Assembly: GCF_000974445.1 (NCBI RefSeq)
Contig: NZ_BBOJ01000006.1
Coordinates: 186,001 to 250,000, forward strand
Origin: Lentzea aerocolonigenes
Lineage (GTDB): Bacteria > Actinomycetota > Actinomycetes > Mycobacteriales > Pseudonocardiaceae
Reading direction: 5' to 3'
Length of the DNA stretch: 64,000 bases
Both the position numbers and the translations under genes were made by a program. The notes below the pieces were generated by a model. The model was not told the DNA's origin. It made no database searches and was given only the letters and a program-made list of their open reading frames with translations. Each line of letters begins with the position of its first letter. Position 1 is the first letter of the stretch. Positions 25,516-36,650 of this stretch are shown one piece after another.

Positions 25516-26217
25516 ATGCACGCGCTGATCCGCACCGCTCGCACGACCGGACTGCTCTACCTCGGCCTCGCCGTCACGGGCGTGCTCGGCTTCCTGGTGA
25601 TCCAGCCGCAGCTCTTCGTCACCGACGATCCCGGCGCGACGCTCGCCAACCTGGCCGGACACCAGGCGCTCGCCCGCGTCGGCGTCGCCTTCGAGCTGCT
25701 CGTCGTCCTCACCCAAGCCCTGGCGGCGGCGTGGTTCTACCGCTTGTTCCGCAGCGCGGACCCGCTCGCCGCCGCGGGTGTCGCCGCCTTCGGCCTCGTC
25801 AACGCCGTCGCGATCCTCGTCAGCGCGGCAATGCTGGCCACGGCGGCCCGACTCGCGGTCGCCCCGATCGGGGACACGGCGGCCACCGTCCAACTGCTGC
25901 ACCTGGTCAGCACCAACCTGTGGGGCGTGGGAGCGCTGTTCTTCGGCCTGTGGCTCATCCCGATGGGCCGGTGCGTGCTCCGCTCCGGCTGGATGCCCCG
26001 CACCCTCGGCTGGATCCTCATCGGCGGCGGCACCGCGTACCTGCTCGGCACGTTCGTCGAATACCTCGCACCCGCCGTGCCTCTCGCCGCCGACGCTCTG
26101 ACCCTTCCCGCGACCGTGGGCGAGTTCTGGATGATCGGCTACCTGCTCATCCGCGGCGTCCGCCGCCACGCTGTGCACGAAGGTCCGCCGACCGCACCCG
26201 TGCCAGCGGCCGGCTGA
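25516..26217 (+). CDS. DUF4386 family membrane protein
   Basis: 233 aa with about six membrane helices: TGLLYLGLAVTGVLGFLVI, LLVVLTQALAAAWFYRLF, GVAAFGLVNAVAILVSAAML, STNLWGVGALFFGLWLIPMG, and PRTLGWILIGGGTAYLLG near the C-terminus. This order is typical of DUF4386 proteins, whose function is not established. RBS GAAGGAG 6 nt before the ATG. Divergent from, and probably controlled by, the TetR regulator, which suggests induction by a small molecule. Confidence 0.8.
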   Translation: MHALIRTARTTGLLYLGLAVTGVLGFLVIQPQLFVTDDPGATLANLAGHQALARVGVAFELLVVLTQALAAAWFYRLFRSADPLAAAGVAAFGLVNAVAILVSAAMLATAARLAVAPIGDTAATVQLLHLVSTNLWGVGALFFGLWLIPMGRCVLRSGWMPRTLGWILIGGGTAYLLGTFVEYLAPAVPLAADALTLPATVGEFWMIGYLLIRGVRRHAVHEGPPTAPVPAAG

Positions 26218-26337
26218 CAGGCGAACGAGGTCCAGGCGAGAAAACACGCCCTATGGCCGGGGCGCATGGCTCAGGCAGGGACTAGAGGGATGTGCACTGT
26301 GCCTGTCACTCGGCCGGACGTCAAACGATCTTGGGCG

Positions 26338-26378
26338 CCCCGTGCCGGGCACCCCGTCACGGGGCGCCCGGCACGGGG
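26338..26378. terminator. Strong bidirectional hairpin
   Basis: A 13-bp perfect stem, CCCCGTGCCGGGC (26338-26350), pairs with 26366-26378. The 15-nt interval itself can fold (CCCCGT/ACGGGG). It lies between the convergent DUF4386 and DUF4360 genes. No U-tract, as is common in actinomycetes. Confidence 0.7.
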
Positions 26379-26384
26379 TGAGGG

Positions 26385-27026
26385 TCAGGGGCTCGGTGGG
26401 CAGATCTTCCACGCGAAGTGGTAGGTCGTCTCGATCGACCCGTCGGTGGAGTCCATCGAGATGAAGCTGGTCTTCGTCTTGTCCGAAGTGCCCTGGTTGA
26501 CCCGCAGCTCCGTGTTGATGTTGAAGTTTCTCTTCTCACCGCACGGGTGGTAGACGATCGCGGCCAGGGCGGTCGTGTCGGTCGCCTGCCAGTCCTCGCT
26601 CAACGGGCCCTTGTAGTTGTGCTGCTTGTACGCCGTTTGCGACATGCCCTGGAAGTAGTAGTTGGCCCTCTCCAGGGCCGTGGCGCCGCGCTCGAGGTGC
26701 GCGAAGCCGCGGTAGTCGGTGGACGCGATGCCGTAGGTGAAGCCTTGCGGCACGTTGACGCGCAGGTTCAGCTGGCAGTTCTTGCGGAAGTCGGTCGGCA
26801 GGGCCTGCGGGCCGACCTGAGCCATGAACTCGCTGTAGGTGACGGTGAACGCTTTGTTGTCCGGGCTCACAGCTATGGCGGCCGTTCCCGCCTTGCAGCC
26901 TGAGCCGTTGATGGTCACGAGGTCGATGGTGATGTGGTCCGGCGGAGGCGTGTCGCCGGGGGCGCCACCGGACGGGATGATGATCGTCGACGCCGCGATC
27001 GTGGCCGCGGCCAATGTGTTGAGCAT
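26385..27026 (-). CDS. DUF4360 secreted protein (copy 1)
   Basis: 213 aa. A hydrophobic leader (LNTLAAATIAASTIII) indicates secretion. The mature part shows the DUF4360 pattern: TINGSGCKAGTAAIAVSPDN, FTVTYSEFMA, DFRKNCQLNLRVNVPQGFTY and, near the end, RNFNINTELRVNQG. Four or more Cys could form disulfides (GSGC, KNC, PCGE, WKICP). ATG 27026 follows GGAAAGG. Function unknown; extracellular. A close paralog lies 57 bp upstream on the same strand. Confidence 0.85.
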   Translation of the reverse strand: MLNTLAAATIAASTIIIPSGGAPGDTPPPDHITIDLVTINGSGCKAGTAAIAVSPDNKAFTVTYSEFMAQVGPQALPTDFRKNCQLNLRVNVPQGFTYGIASTDYRGFAHLERGATALERANYYFQGMSQTAYKQHNYKGPLSEDWQATDTTALAAIVYHPCGEKRNFNINTELRVNQGTSDKTKTSFISMDSTDGSIETTYHFAWKICPPSP

Positions 27027-27083
27027 GGGGCACCTTTCCGTCTGAAGTTCAACCAAGAACGGGCGGCGGCAATTGGTGCCTGG

Positions 27084-27707
27084 TCAACAGCGCTTCCAGG
27101 AGAACTGGTACTTCGTGCTCACGCTGCTGTCCGTGGAATCCATCGTCATGAAGCTGCTGGCCTTCGACGAACTCCCGGCGTTCACACGCAGTTCGGTGTT
27201 GATGTTCAGGTGGCGGACTTGACCGCACGGCGCGTAGACGATTTCCCACACCTGGGCGCGGTCGGTGGCCTGCCAGTTGTCGTTCTTCGGACCGGAGAAG
27301 CTGTGGGTGCGGCTCGCGCTCTGCGACATGCCCTGGAAGTAGTAGGTGCCCTTCTCCACGCCGGTTGCGCCCGCCTCCAGATGGGCGAACCCGCGGTAGT
27401 CCGCCTGAGCGATGCCGTACGTGAAGCCCTGCGGATAGCTCACTCTGATGTTGAGCTGGCAGTTCTTGCGGAAGTCCGTTGGCGACGAGCCCTGTCCGGC
27501 TTGGGCCAGGTAGTCGCTGTAGGTGACCGTGAATGCCGTGCGGTCGTCAGCGGGCGCGACCGCCGCGGTGCCGGCCGGGCAGCCGGACCCGTTCACCGTG
27601 ACCACGTCGATCCTGACGTAATCGGGAACATCGGGAGCTGCCTGTGCAGCAGGCGCGGTGAGTATCGCAGTCAGCACGAGGGCAGCAGCCGCTATCGTTT
27701 TCAGCAT
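27084..27707 (-). CDS. DUF4360 secreted protein (copy 2)
   Basis: 207 aa with signal peptide LKTIAAAALVLTAILTAPAAQAA, cleaved probably after AQA. It has the same domain pattern as the downstream copy (TVNGSGCPAGTAAVAP, DFRKNCQLNIRVSYPQGFTY, LNINTELRVNAGSSS) and about half of its residues. The start at ATG 27707 has GAAAGG upstream. The two copies probably arose by tandem duplication and are likely cotranscribed. Confidence 0.85.
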   Translation of the reverse strand: MLKTIAAAALVLTAILTAPAAQAAPDVPDYVRIDVVTVNGSGCPAGTAAVAPADDRTAFTVTYSDYLAQAGQGSSPTDFRKNCQLNIRVSYPQGFTYGIAQADYRGFAHLEAGATGVEKGTYYFQGMSQSASRTHSFSGPKNDNWQATDRAQVWEIVYAPCGQVRHLNINTELRVNAGSSSKASSFMTMDSTDSSVSTKYQFSWKRC

Positions 27708-28114
27708 GGCAAGCCTTTCTTTCCGAAGGTGTGGTATCAGCGGGCGGAAGTCAGGCGATATTTGAAATCTCGCCAAGAAGGTCCGAATGGGTGTGGCTGG
27801 ACTTCTTGAAATGTTGACCGAGAGGACTTGTTGATTGCTCGCACGGCGACGACGGGCCCGTTCGAGTCGTCGAAACCTGGCGGCGAAAATGCTCGAACGC
27901 AAGATGTGACCTGCTGCATGTTGTCGGGATCTGGTCGTATACGAGACCTCGTGCTGCAGCTGTTCTTATGCCGGATCCTGAAAGGTTCACTCGACCGTGG
28001 AGGAATCGAGTGCTTCGAGATCAACACCGAGGAGACGCCAGACGCGATGGATTTCCTGATGAGCGTGAACGGCGACAACCACCCCGTCGCTGTCCCGACT
28101 GAACGAACAACTCG
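27708..28114. other. Intergenic stretch upstream of the DUF4360 pair
   Basis: About 400 bp of comparatively lower GC with no believable gene on either strand. It probably holds the promoter of the minus-strand DUF4360 genes. Confidence 0.4.
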
Positions 28115-28289
28115 CGATCTGAGATTCAAGCACTACCACGGTGAAGGCCGCGAGCACGGTGTAGACGCCCACCACCGCCACCGGGCCCGCTGCGGGGCTC
28201 GCCGCGTCGGCGGTGCGCAGGATGCCGTAGACCACCCACGGCCACCGGCCAACCTCAGCGATGATCCAGTCCGCTTCCATGGCGATCAC
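28115..28289 (-). pseudogene. cydA: C-terminal remnant of cytochrome bd oxidase subunit I
   Basis: The minus strand encodes DWIIAEVGRWPWVVYGILRT, followed by ADAASPAAG and a hydrophobic helix (VAVVGVYTVLAAFTVVVLE). This is the C-terminal signature of CydA, usually GWIxTEVGRQPWxVYGxLRTADA. Only about 55 of ~450-500 residues remain, and the reading frame then runs on into unrelated sequence. Non-functional; another trace of respiratory genes decaying in this region. Confidence 0.7.
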
Positions 28290-28458
28290 CGCCGCTCCGA
28301 TGCGTTCACCTGATGAGGTGAACCTTGCAGCGGCAGCTGATCGGACGCGCCGAGTTGCCGCTGTTCACGTCGAGCAGGTCCTGCCCGAGAAGCCCATGAA
28401 TCGATTTCTTGGCACCCCAGACGGCGAGCCTGACGTGTCAACCCACCTGGAGGGAAGT

Positions 28459-28983
28459 ATGAAGAAGGCTGCCAAGATTGTGATCGCCACCGTCGGCGGG
28501 CTTTTCACCCTGATTGCGCTCATCGGCCTGTTGGGCTCATCAATGCAAACCGTGCAGACAGGGCAGGCCAAACATGAAACGTCGCCGACTACTGCTACGA
28601 CCAACGCAACACCTCCTCCCCCAGCCACAACAACACCGCCCCCGGTCGTGACAACGACCGAAACCAAGCCGGCCGTGCCGATCGAGCACAAATCGGCGCT
28701 CAAGCAGGCCGAGTCATACGCCAATCTAATGCACATGTCCAAGCGAGGTGTCTACGATCAGCTCACTTCCGAGCACGGCGAGAAGTTCTCTGCGGCCGCC
28801 GCCCAGTACGCAGTCGACAACGTGAAGGTTGATTGGAATGCGCAAGCGCTGGCCAGCGCGAAAAGTTACCAGAACAACATGCACATGTCTCCGGCAGCTA
28901 TTCATGATCAGCTGACGTCCGAGTACGGCGAGAAATTCACCCAGGCAGAAGCTGATTATGCTCTGGCTCATCTGGACGACTGA
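28459..28983 (+). CDS. Ltp-family surface protein with two Ltp repeats
   Basis: 174 aa from ATG 28459, with GGAGGGAAG just upstream. An N-terminal membrane anchor (IVIATVGGLFTLIALIGLLG) is followed by a Thr/Pro-rich linker (~40-75), then two ~45-residue repeats: SALKQAESYANLMHMSKRGVYDQLTSE.GEKF and ALASAKSYQNNMHMSPAAIHDQLTSEYGEKF. This repeat (PF07553 type) occurs in host-exposed lipoproteins and in phage superinfection-exclusion proteins such as Ltp of phage TP-J34. No lipobox Cys is seen, so it is anchored by the helix. Role here unknown. Confidence 0.85.
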   Translation: MKKAAKIVIATVGGLFTLIALIGLLGSSMQTVQTGQAKHETSPTTATTNATPPPPATTTPPPVVTTTETKPAVPIEHKSALKQAESYANLMHMSKRGVYDQLTSEHGEKFSAAAAQYAVDNVKVDWNAQALASAKSYQNNMHMSPAAIHDQLTSEYGEKFTQAEADYALAHLDD

Positions 28984-29115
28984 GGATTCGGCGTGCGCGA
29001 ACAGACGTGGCCGCTCGGCGAGACACCCGCCGCTCGGCGGGACGGACCCGTCCGGTCGTGGTCCCGCCGAGCTTCGAGCTGGTGCGTGCTGGTGCGTGCT
29101 GGTGCCCGACGATGG

Positions 29116-29730
<615 letters not shown>

Positions 29731-29826
29731 CCGCTCATCGAACGTCCGCGACGCATCTGCGGCAATCACCGGACCGGGTGTTCAGCACCTCCTCGCGTTG
29801 TCCACCCAGCAGCGCGCACCGCGCCA

Positions 29827-30144
29827 TCAAACTCCGGGTGCCCGGTAGTCCGGAACCTTGGCCCGCGCCTCGTCCATGTCCGCGGCGGTCAGCAGCGGGG
29901 TTGTGCTGAGTTCGACACTGCCGCTCTGGTTGACCGCGAGCGAGATCGCCGCGGCCGCCGAGACATCAGCGTCGATGAGGACGATCACGTCGTCCTGGCC
30001 GTAGGTGAAGTAGAACGCCTCGACCTTCCCTCCGACAGATTCCATGAGGGTGCGGATGTAGGCCTCACGCGCGCCGAAGCCCTCTTTGACCAGCCCCTGG
30101 TAGCCGGCCTGCGTGTACCTGCCGTGAATCAGGAATTTCGCCAT
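29827..30144 (-). CDS. GYD-domain protein
   Basis: 105 aa from ATG 30144, with GAGGTG 7 nt upstream. The pattern FLIHGRYTQAGYQGLVKEG, then VGGKVEAFYFTYGQDDVIVLIDAD, is the GYD domain (named for its YGxYD-like motif), a small ferredoxin-like fold of unknown biochemical role. It lies 96 bp upstream of the isochorismatase-like gene on the same strand and may form an operon with it. Confidence 0.85.
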   Translation of the reverse strand: MAKFLIHGRYTQAGYQGLVKEGFGAREAYIRTLMESVGGKVEAFYFTYGQDDVIVLIDADVSAAAAISLAVNQSGSVELSTTPLLTAADMDEARAKVPDYRAPGV

Positions 30145-30265
30145 GGTGCACCTCGTCGTTCCCCAGTCGTTGCGGTGCTCCCCCGCTGAAAGGTAGGTCC
30201 GCCGTCGACTGATCACCACTCGAACGGGTGAACACCGAAAGGCAGCGTGCCGGGCCCGCGAAAAG

Positions 30266-30300
30266 CCCCGCCTGGCCACCGGAACGGTGGCCAGGCGGGG
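30266..30300 (-). terminator. Rho-independent terminator of the S8 protease gene
   Basis: A perfect 15-bp stem (30266-30280 with 30286-30300; right arm GGTGGCCAGGCGGGG) with a 5-nt loop. On the minus strand it is followed by CTTTTC. It begins 16 bp after the protease stop codon. Confidence 0.85.
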
Positions 30301-30316
30301 CGGTCTGGCGGTGGTG

Positions 30317-31882
<1,566 letters not shown>

Positions 31883-32026
31883 TGAGACTCCCTTGTGCAC
31901 ATCGACCGCTTCGATGTCACAAGGTTCAGAGCCCGCGGTAGCGCGACCCGGTCGTGTTCGGTTGCCCTACGGTTGCGGCGAATTCCACCCGCGAGCCGCG
32001 TTCCTGCACCTCTCGGGGCAGTAGAA

Positions 32027-32410
32027 CTAGGCCTCGGTCAACCTGGTGAAGCCGACGGTGTGCCGCGGGTGGCTGGTCACCTGCACGCCGTCGAGGCCGT
32101 GGTTGATGAACTGTTCCGCAAACGGGTTGGGCGGGCCGTAGATCTCGATCGCATCGAGCTCGGCGTACTCGAACGACTCCCGCACGCGCTCGCCGAACAG
32201 CTTCAGGTGGTACTCGAACGACTCCGCGTCCGGGTGCACCTGGATGACGACCGAGGTCGTGCGGTCCTCGGACTCCCATTGGTTGAACGCCAGCAGCCGG
32301 GGCTCCTGCTCCATGACGTCGGCGAACATGTCCGCGCACCAGTCTCCGTAGGCCTCCGCCTTGCCCAGCCGGATCCGGGACTTGCTGATCACGATGAATG
32401 GACCGGACAT
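32027..32410 (-). CDS. Small YgiN/ABM-type monooxygenase-fold protein
   Basis: 127 aa from ATG 32410, with GAGGAG 8 nt upstream; an in-frame start further up is less likely. The sequence FIVISKSRIRLGKAEAYGDW, then RLLAFNQWESEDRTTSVVIQ and HLKLFGERV, fits the dimeric alpha+beta barrel of antibiotic-biosynthesis monooxygenase/YgiN relatives. It encodes no clear cofactor site. It stands between the protease and the LuxR regulator genes, on the same strand as both. Confidence 0.65.
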   Translation of the reverse strand: MSGPFIVISKSRIRLGKAEAYGDWCADMFADVMEQEPRLLAFNQWESEDRTTSVVIQVHPDAESFEYHLKLFGERVRESFEYAELDAIEIYGPPNPFAEQFINHGLDGVQVTSHPRHTVGFTRLTEA

Positions 32411-32509
32411 CGAGTGCTCCTCGTGGTCGTGTTCGTTGGCCGGCTTCGACGCTACGAGCGGGTCCGAACCGAGGACATCTGTCAGACGACGTACTCCCAC
32501 CGGGTCCGG

Positions 32510-35362
32510 TCACGCTTCGAGGAGGCCGGTACGTCGCGCGAGACCAGCGACCTGCGCTCTCCGCGTCGCGCCCAGCTTGTGCAGGATGCGGGAGACGTGA
32601 ACACCTGCGGTGCGAGGGCTCATGACCAGGATCTGGGCGATCTCGGCGTTGCTGTGCCCGGCGGCGAGAAGGGGCAACACCTCCATCTCACGCGCGGTCA
32701 GGCCTGCGACGAGGGACGGCTCCTCGCGCACCGGCCGACTCGGCCCGAGTGGAAGGCGGGCCCTGGTGGCGAAGCGCTCGGCAGCACGCGCCAAGGGCAG
32801 CGCACCCAGCCGGGTCGCGGTGTCGTGGGCCCGTCCCAGCTGCGCGGCCGCCTCGGCACGACCGGACCGGTCCGCCGTCAGTGCCCACGCCAGGCGCCAG
32901 CGGGCACACGCCTCCCGGTAAGGATCTCCGGCGACCTGCCACGCCTGGACAGCGGCCTCCCACGGCGCGGCCGACCGCTCCCCGCAGAGTCGGCGGAGCT
33001 CGGCCTCACAGGTGGCGACGAACGCCCGGACACGAGGGGCCGGATGCGGACGGACACTGTTCAGCCGCGTGGACAGACCGCCGTGAACGCCGGCGTCTGG
33101 AACTGAACCGTGCCGTACTCGCTGCTCGGCACGGTCGGCCTCGGCCCGGCACAGCACAGCGAGTGGCTCCGCGGCTTCGTACGCGTCCACCGACCCGAGC
33201 TGGACCGCCTCCCGGGCGACCGCGACAGCCTCGTCGACGCGTGCCTCCCACAGCAGCCGCTCGGCGCGGCCGACCAGTGCCGCCGCGAGCGGCACCGGCT
33301 GTTGCGGCGCACGCGCGGTGAGCACGCGGGTCCGTTCCAGTGCCTGCTCGGCCGCGACCAGGTCACCCCGAAGTGCGGTGAGCCGTGCCAAGTACCCCCA
33401 CGAGAACAGCGCCGGCACACCGGTGACGTGGAGGCGGCCCACGTTCAACTCGAGTTCCTCGACGGCCTCGTCCCACCGGCCGGTCTCACCGAGGAACTCC
33501 GCGAGCATGTAGCGCGGCGCTGCCTCCATGCCCGATGCGAGTCCTTCCGCCGCGGCCGCGCGCAGGGCGGTGCGGAGGTTCGGTTCTCGCTCGGCGTCCC
33601 GCCCGCGCCGCTGTTCGCTGATGTTGAGCCACAGCCGGCTGAACACCACCCGTTCCCCGGCCCCGACCGCGGTCGCCAGGCGGCACGACTCCGCCAACGC
33701 CGCGTGACCGGTGCCGGTGCCGAGCCAGGCGATTCCCTGCGCGAGGTGCACCTGCCACCGCACGCCCGGATCGTCGACGGTCTCACACGCCGCGAGCGCC
33801 TCGGCGACCAGCGGCTTCGCCTCCTCGGAGCGGAAGCTCTGAGCCAGGTGCCAGGCGAGGCCGGACAGCACCGTGGCTCGTACCGCCGCCGGCGCGTCGG
33901 CCGGCAGCACGCGCACCGCCTGCTCGTACGCCGCACGCGAGCCGTGGCCGTCTCCCGCTTCCCAGCGGTAGCGCCCCAGCCGCTCCCAGCGCAGAGCATG
34001 ATCTGCCGGGGTGCCCCCTCCCGCTACGACTCGCAGCTCCGTGAGTTCTACTGCTCGGGCGAACATGCCGGCCCGGTCCGCCGCGTACGCCGCACGGCGA
34101 AGCAGTTCATCTCGCGGGCCGCACGTCCGCCGTGCGGGCGCACCTAGCTCGGGCCATGCGTCCACCACCCGCTCGTAGTGGTGGTGCGCCGCAACGGGCG
34201 CGTGCACCAGCTCAGCCTGCTCGGCCGCGGCCATGCTCGTCACCGCGACGCGCTCGCGATCCCCGGCCAGGTGCCAGTGGCCCGCGAGGACTGCGGGGTC
34301 GACGGTTCCCCTCGAAGACAGCAACTCGGCGACTCGGCGATGCAGCTCTCGGCGCCTGCCCGGAGGTATCTCGTCGTACGCGGCTTCACGAAGCAGGTCG
34401 TGCCGGAACCGGTATCCCTCCCTGTCGACCACCACGAGATCGGCGTCGCGAGCGCGGCCGAGCACGTCCGCGACTCCCGGCAGGTCGACGTCCAGGGCGT
34501 CGGCCACGAGCATCTCGTCGCAGTGTCCGGCCACAGCCACGACCTGGAGGGCTGCCGCCACCGCGCCCCCCTGCTCGGCGACCCGGGTCACGAAGATCGC
34601 GCGCAGGTGGTCCGGCAAGCCGGTGCCTCCCAGCGCCAGCACCTCCTCCACGAGGAGTGGGATGCCTCCGGTCCTCCGGTGCAGGCTCGCCGACTCCAGG
34701 TAAGTCGGCCGCGCCCTGGTGATCGCGACGGCCAGGTCCCCGACCTGCGCCGGGGTGAGCGGCTCGAGCGTGAGCCAGGTGATGGGGCCATCGCGGGACA
34801 ACGCATCGGCGAACCCGCTGAGGTCCGCAGGGGACGCCGAACGCTCAGAGCGGTATGTGCCCACCATGCCCAAGCGCCCACCGAAAGGCTGAGTGAGGAC
34901 GTAGGTCAGGGCGTCGCGAGTTGCGCGATCGGACCAGTGCAGGTCCTCGACGACCAGGATCAGAGGAGCGCGCGCCGACAGCCCGGCGAGCGCCGATCCC
35001 AGGGCGTCGAAGAGCTCCTGTCGGCTCACGGCGTGCTGGGAGGCGAGCATGCGCAGCAGCGGAGCGTTCGACGGGAGCGCTGCTCGCAGGCTCGTGACCA
35101 GCGGGGCGTACGGCGTGCCTTCGACCGGCACACAGCGGCCGATCAGGGTCCGCGCCCCCTCCTCGCGCCACCGGCGCGACGCCTCCGCGATCAGCCGCGT
35201 CTTCCCCATCCCGGCTCGACCGCTTACCAGTGCCGTCGCGGCAACGTCCGGTCTCAGCGCGTGAACCAGCTCGACCAGAGCGGCCAACTCGGGCTCGCGC
35301 CCGATCATCACCGGACTGGCCACCCGCGGCCGGGCCACCGGAGCCATGGACGAAGTGTGCAT
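32510..35362 (-). CDS. LuxR family LAL-type regulator with AAA/NACHT-like ATPase
   Basis: About 950 aa. The N-terminal ATPase has Walker A SGRAGMGKTRL (residue ~50) and Walker B LILVVEDLHWSD (~135). The middle is a long helical TPR-like/MalT sensor region (~350-870). The C-terminal LuxR HTH (LTAREMEVLPLLAAGHSNAEIAQILVMSPRTAGVHVSRI) has one unusual feature, Ala-Gly-Val-His at the usual TVxxH position. It probably activates the oxidoreductase operon lying upstream on the same strand (35649-42898). Start at ATG 35362 is tentative, because GTG 35368 and ATG 35347 are also in frame. Confidence 0.9.
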   Translation of the reverse strand: MHTSSMAPVARPRVASPVMIGREPELAALVELVHALRPDVAATALVSGRAGMGKTRLIAEASRRWREEGARTLIGRCVPVEGTPYAPLVTSLRAALPSNAPLLRMLASQHAVSRQELFDALGSALAGLSARAPLILVVEDLHWSDRATRDALTYVLTQPFGGRLGMVGTYRSERSASPADLSGFADALSRDGPITWLTLEPLTPAQVGDLAVAITRARPTYLESASLHRRTGGIPLLVEEVLALGGTGLPDHLRAIFVTRVAEQGGAVAAALQVVAVAGHCDEMLVADALDVDLPGVADVLGRARDADLVVVDREGYRFRHDLLREAAYDEIPPGRRRELHRRVAELLSSRGTVDPAVLAGHWHLAGDRERVAVTSMAAAEQAELVHAPVAAHHHYERVVDAWPELGAPARRTCGPRDELLRRAAYAADRAGMFARAVELTELRVVAGGGTPADHALRWERLGRYRWEAGDGHGSRAAYEQAVRVLPADAPAAVRATVLSGLAWHLAQSFRSEEAKPLVAEALAACETVDDPGVRWQVHLAQGIAWLGTGTGHAALAESCRLATAVGAGERVVFSRLWLNISEQRRGRDAEREPNLRTALRAAAAEGLASGMEAAPRYMLAEFLGETGRWDEAVEELELNVGRLHVTGVPALFSWGYLARLTALRGDLVAAEQALERTRVLTARAPQQPVPLAAALVGRAERLLWEARVDEAVAVAREAVQLGSVDAYEAAEPLAVLCRAEADRAEQRVRHGSVPDAGVHGGLSTRLNSVRPHPAPRVRAFVATCEAELRRLCGERSAAPWEAAVQAWQVAGDPYREACARWRLAWALTADRSGRAEAAAQLGRAHDTATRLGALPLARAAERFATRARLPLGPSRPVREEPSLVAGLTAREMEVLPLLAAGHSNAEIAQILVMSPRTAGVHVSRILHKLGATRRAQVAGLARRTGLLEA

Positions 35363-35648
35363 TCCCACCGCCGGGACTGCTCAACGTCCGCTCACCCCGC
35401 CGAGCGTGTGCGCAGGCCTCAGAGAAGGCAGAGCCGATGGGCCTTGGGAGCAGCCCGCGTGGACCGCGCCGACCTGCAAGAGCCGTGAGCCGGCCCAGCC
35501 CGTCCTACTCCTTTCCCGGTTCCGTTCGCACCGGACGTCAGGAGGGGCAAGGCCGAACGCGCCGTCCGTTGCGCGGGTCGTCAAGGGCCCGTGAGACTGG
35601 CCGGATGCCGTGTGGTCGTGACCGGCAGCGCGCAGTGATCGGGGCGCC
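35363..35648. other. Intergenic region between regulator and oxidoreductase operon
   Basis: 286 bp with no believable gene. It separates the end of the five-gene operon from the LuxR regulator start and presumably carries the regulator's promoter. Confidence 0.4.
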
Positions 35649-36647
35649 TCAACGACCGGCACCGGGCTCGGTCACCGGGTCTCCGCGCAACTCCGCGAGG
35701 CCGTCCGCGACGCGGACCTGGCCGGCGTAGCCGAGCTCGGCGCGGGCACGTGCGTCGGAAACCGTGCACGCGCTGAGGACGTCCAGCAGGAGGGTCCGGC
35801 TGAGCGGAGGTTCGCCCGGCAGGGGCAGCAGGCGCCACAGCACGTCGCACGCGGTCGCCGCCGCACTCGCGACCGGACGGGGCATCGTGCCCGTCGGCGC
35901 GGGCACACCCTGCGTGTCCAGCAACGCGGTGATGAACGTCCGGAACTCCATCGGCTCGCCGTCGGTGAGGAAGTAGGCGGCGCCCGTCGTCCCGCGCTCG
36001 GCGGCCGCCAGCGCGCCCTCCACGACGTTGCGGACGTGACAGGTCGATGTCGGATAGCGTCCGCCGTCGACCCAGCGCAGTCGCCCGGACCGGGCCGCGG
36101 CGACGAGTGCCGGCAGCACGGTGCGGTCGCCCGCGCCCCACACGAGGCGGGGCCGGACCGCCACCGTCCGGAAGCCGTCGTCGCCCGCGGCGAGCACCAG
36201 TCGCTCCGCCTCGGCCTTGGTCTCGGCGTACGACCCGGGGTGCTGATGTGGATAGGGCTGGGTCTCGTCCACGCCGATCAGAGGCCGACGGCCGAGCACC
36301 ACCTGTTCGGTCGAGAGGTGGACCAGCGCGGGGACCTGCTCGGCACGTGCGGCCGCCAGCACGTTCGCGGTACCGAAGACGTTGACCCGGCGAAACGCCG
36401 TGTGCTCGCGGGGACCGCCGCTCAGCTTGGCGGCCGCGTGCACGATCAGGTCGGCGTCACGGCATCCCAAGCGCAGGGCCGCGTGGTCGTCGAGATCGCC
36501 CACGACGGGGGTGGCGCCGCCGTCGCGAACCGCGTTGGCGGCGTTCTCGGAGCGGGCGAGCGCGGCCACGGTGTCGCCTCGCTCGCGCAGTGCGCGCAGC
36601 ACCGCACCTCCCACGAAGCCGGATCCGCCGGTGAGGAAGACGTGCAT
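35649..36647 (-). CDS. NAD-dependent epimerase/dehydratase, 3beta-HSD-like
   Basis: 332 aa extended short-chain dehydrogenase. The Rossmann motif TGGSGFVGGAVLRAL is at the N-terminus, the active-site Ser-Tyr-Lys region is HLSTEQVVLG..PGSYAETKAEAERLV (YxxxK at ~140), and RPRLVWGAGD follows. The later part (TSTCHVRNVVEGALAA, then AYFLTDGEP) is characteristic of 3beta-hydroxysteroid dehydrogenase/isomerase-type members. It oxidises or reduces a hydroxyl/keto group, perhaps on a sterol-like compound given its neighbours. It follows the GMC oxidoreductase gene by 3 bp. Confidence 0.88.
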   Translation of the reverse strand: MHVFLTGGSGFVGGAVLRALRERGDTVAALARSENAANAVRDGGATPVVGDLDDHAALRLGCRDADLIVHAAAKLSGGPREHTAFRRVNVFGTANVLAAARAEQVPALVHLSTEQVVLGRRPLIGVDETQPYPHQHPGSYAETKAEAERLVLAAGDDGFRTVAVRPRLVWGAGDRTVLPALVAAARSGRLRWVDGGRYPTSTCHVRNVVEGALAAAERGTTGAAYFLTDGEPMEFRTFITALLDTQGVPAPTGTMPRPVASAAATACDVLWRLLPLPGEPPLSRTLLLDVLSACTVSDARARAELGYAGQVRVADGLAELRGDPVTEPGAGR

Positions 36648-36650
36648 GGG

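Noticed and set aside
24721..26247. 508-codon reading of the TetR gene
   Set aside because: The extra 278 codons are antisense to the DUF4386 gene and cross the operator; the RBS supports GTG 25410.
29026..29041. 6-bp hairpin CCCGCC/GGCGGG after the Ltp gene
   Set aside because: Too short to call a terminator in such GC-rich DNA.
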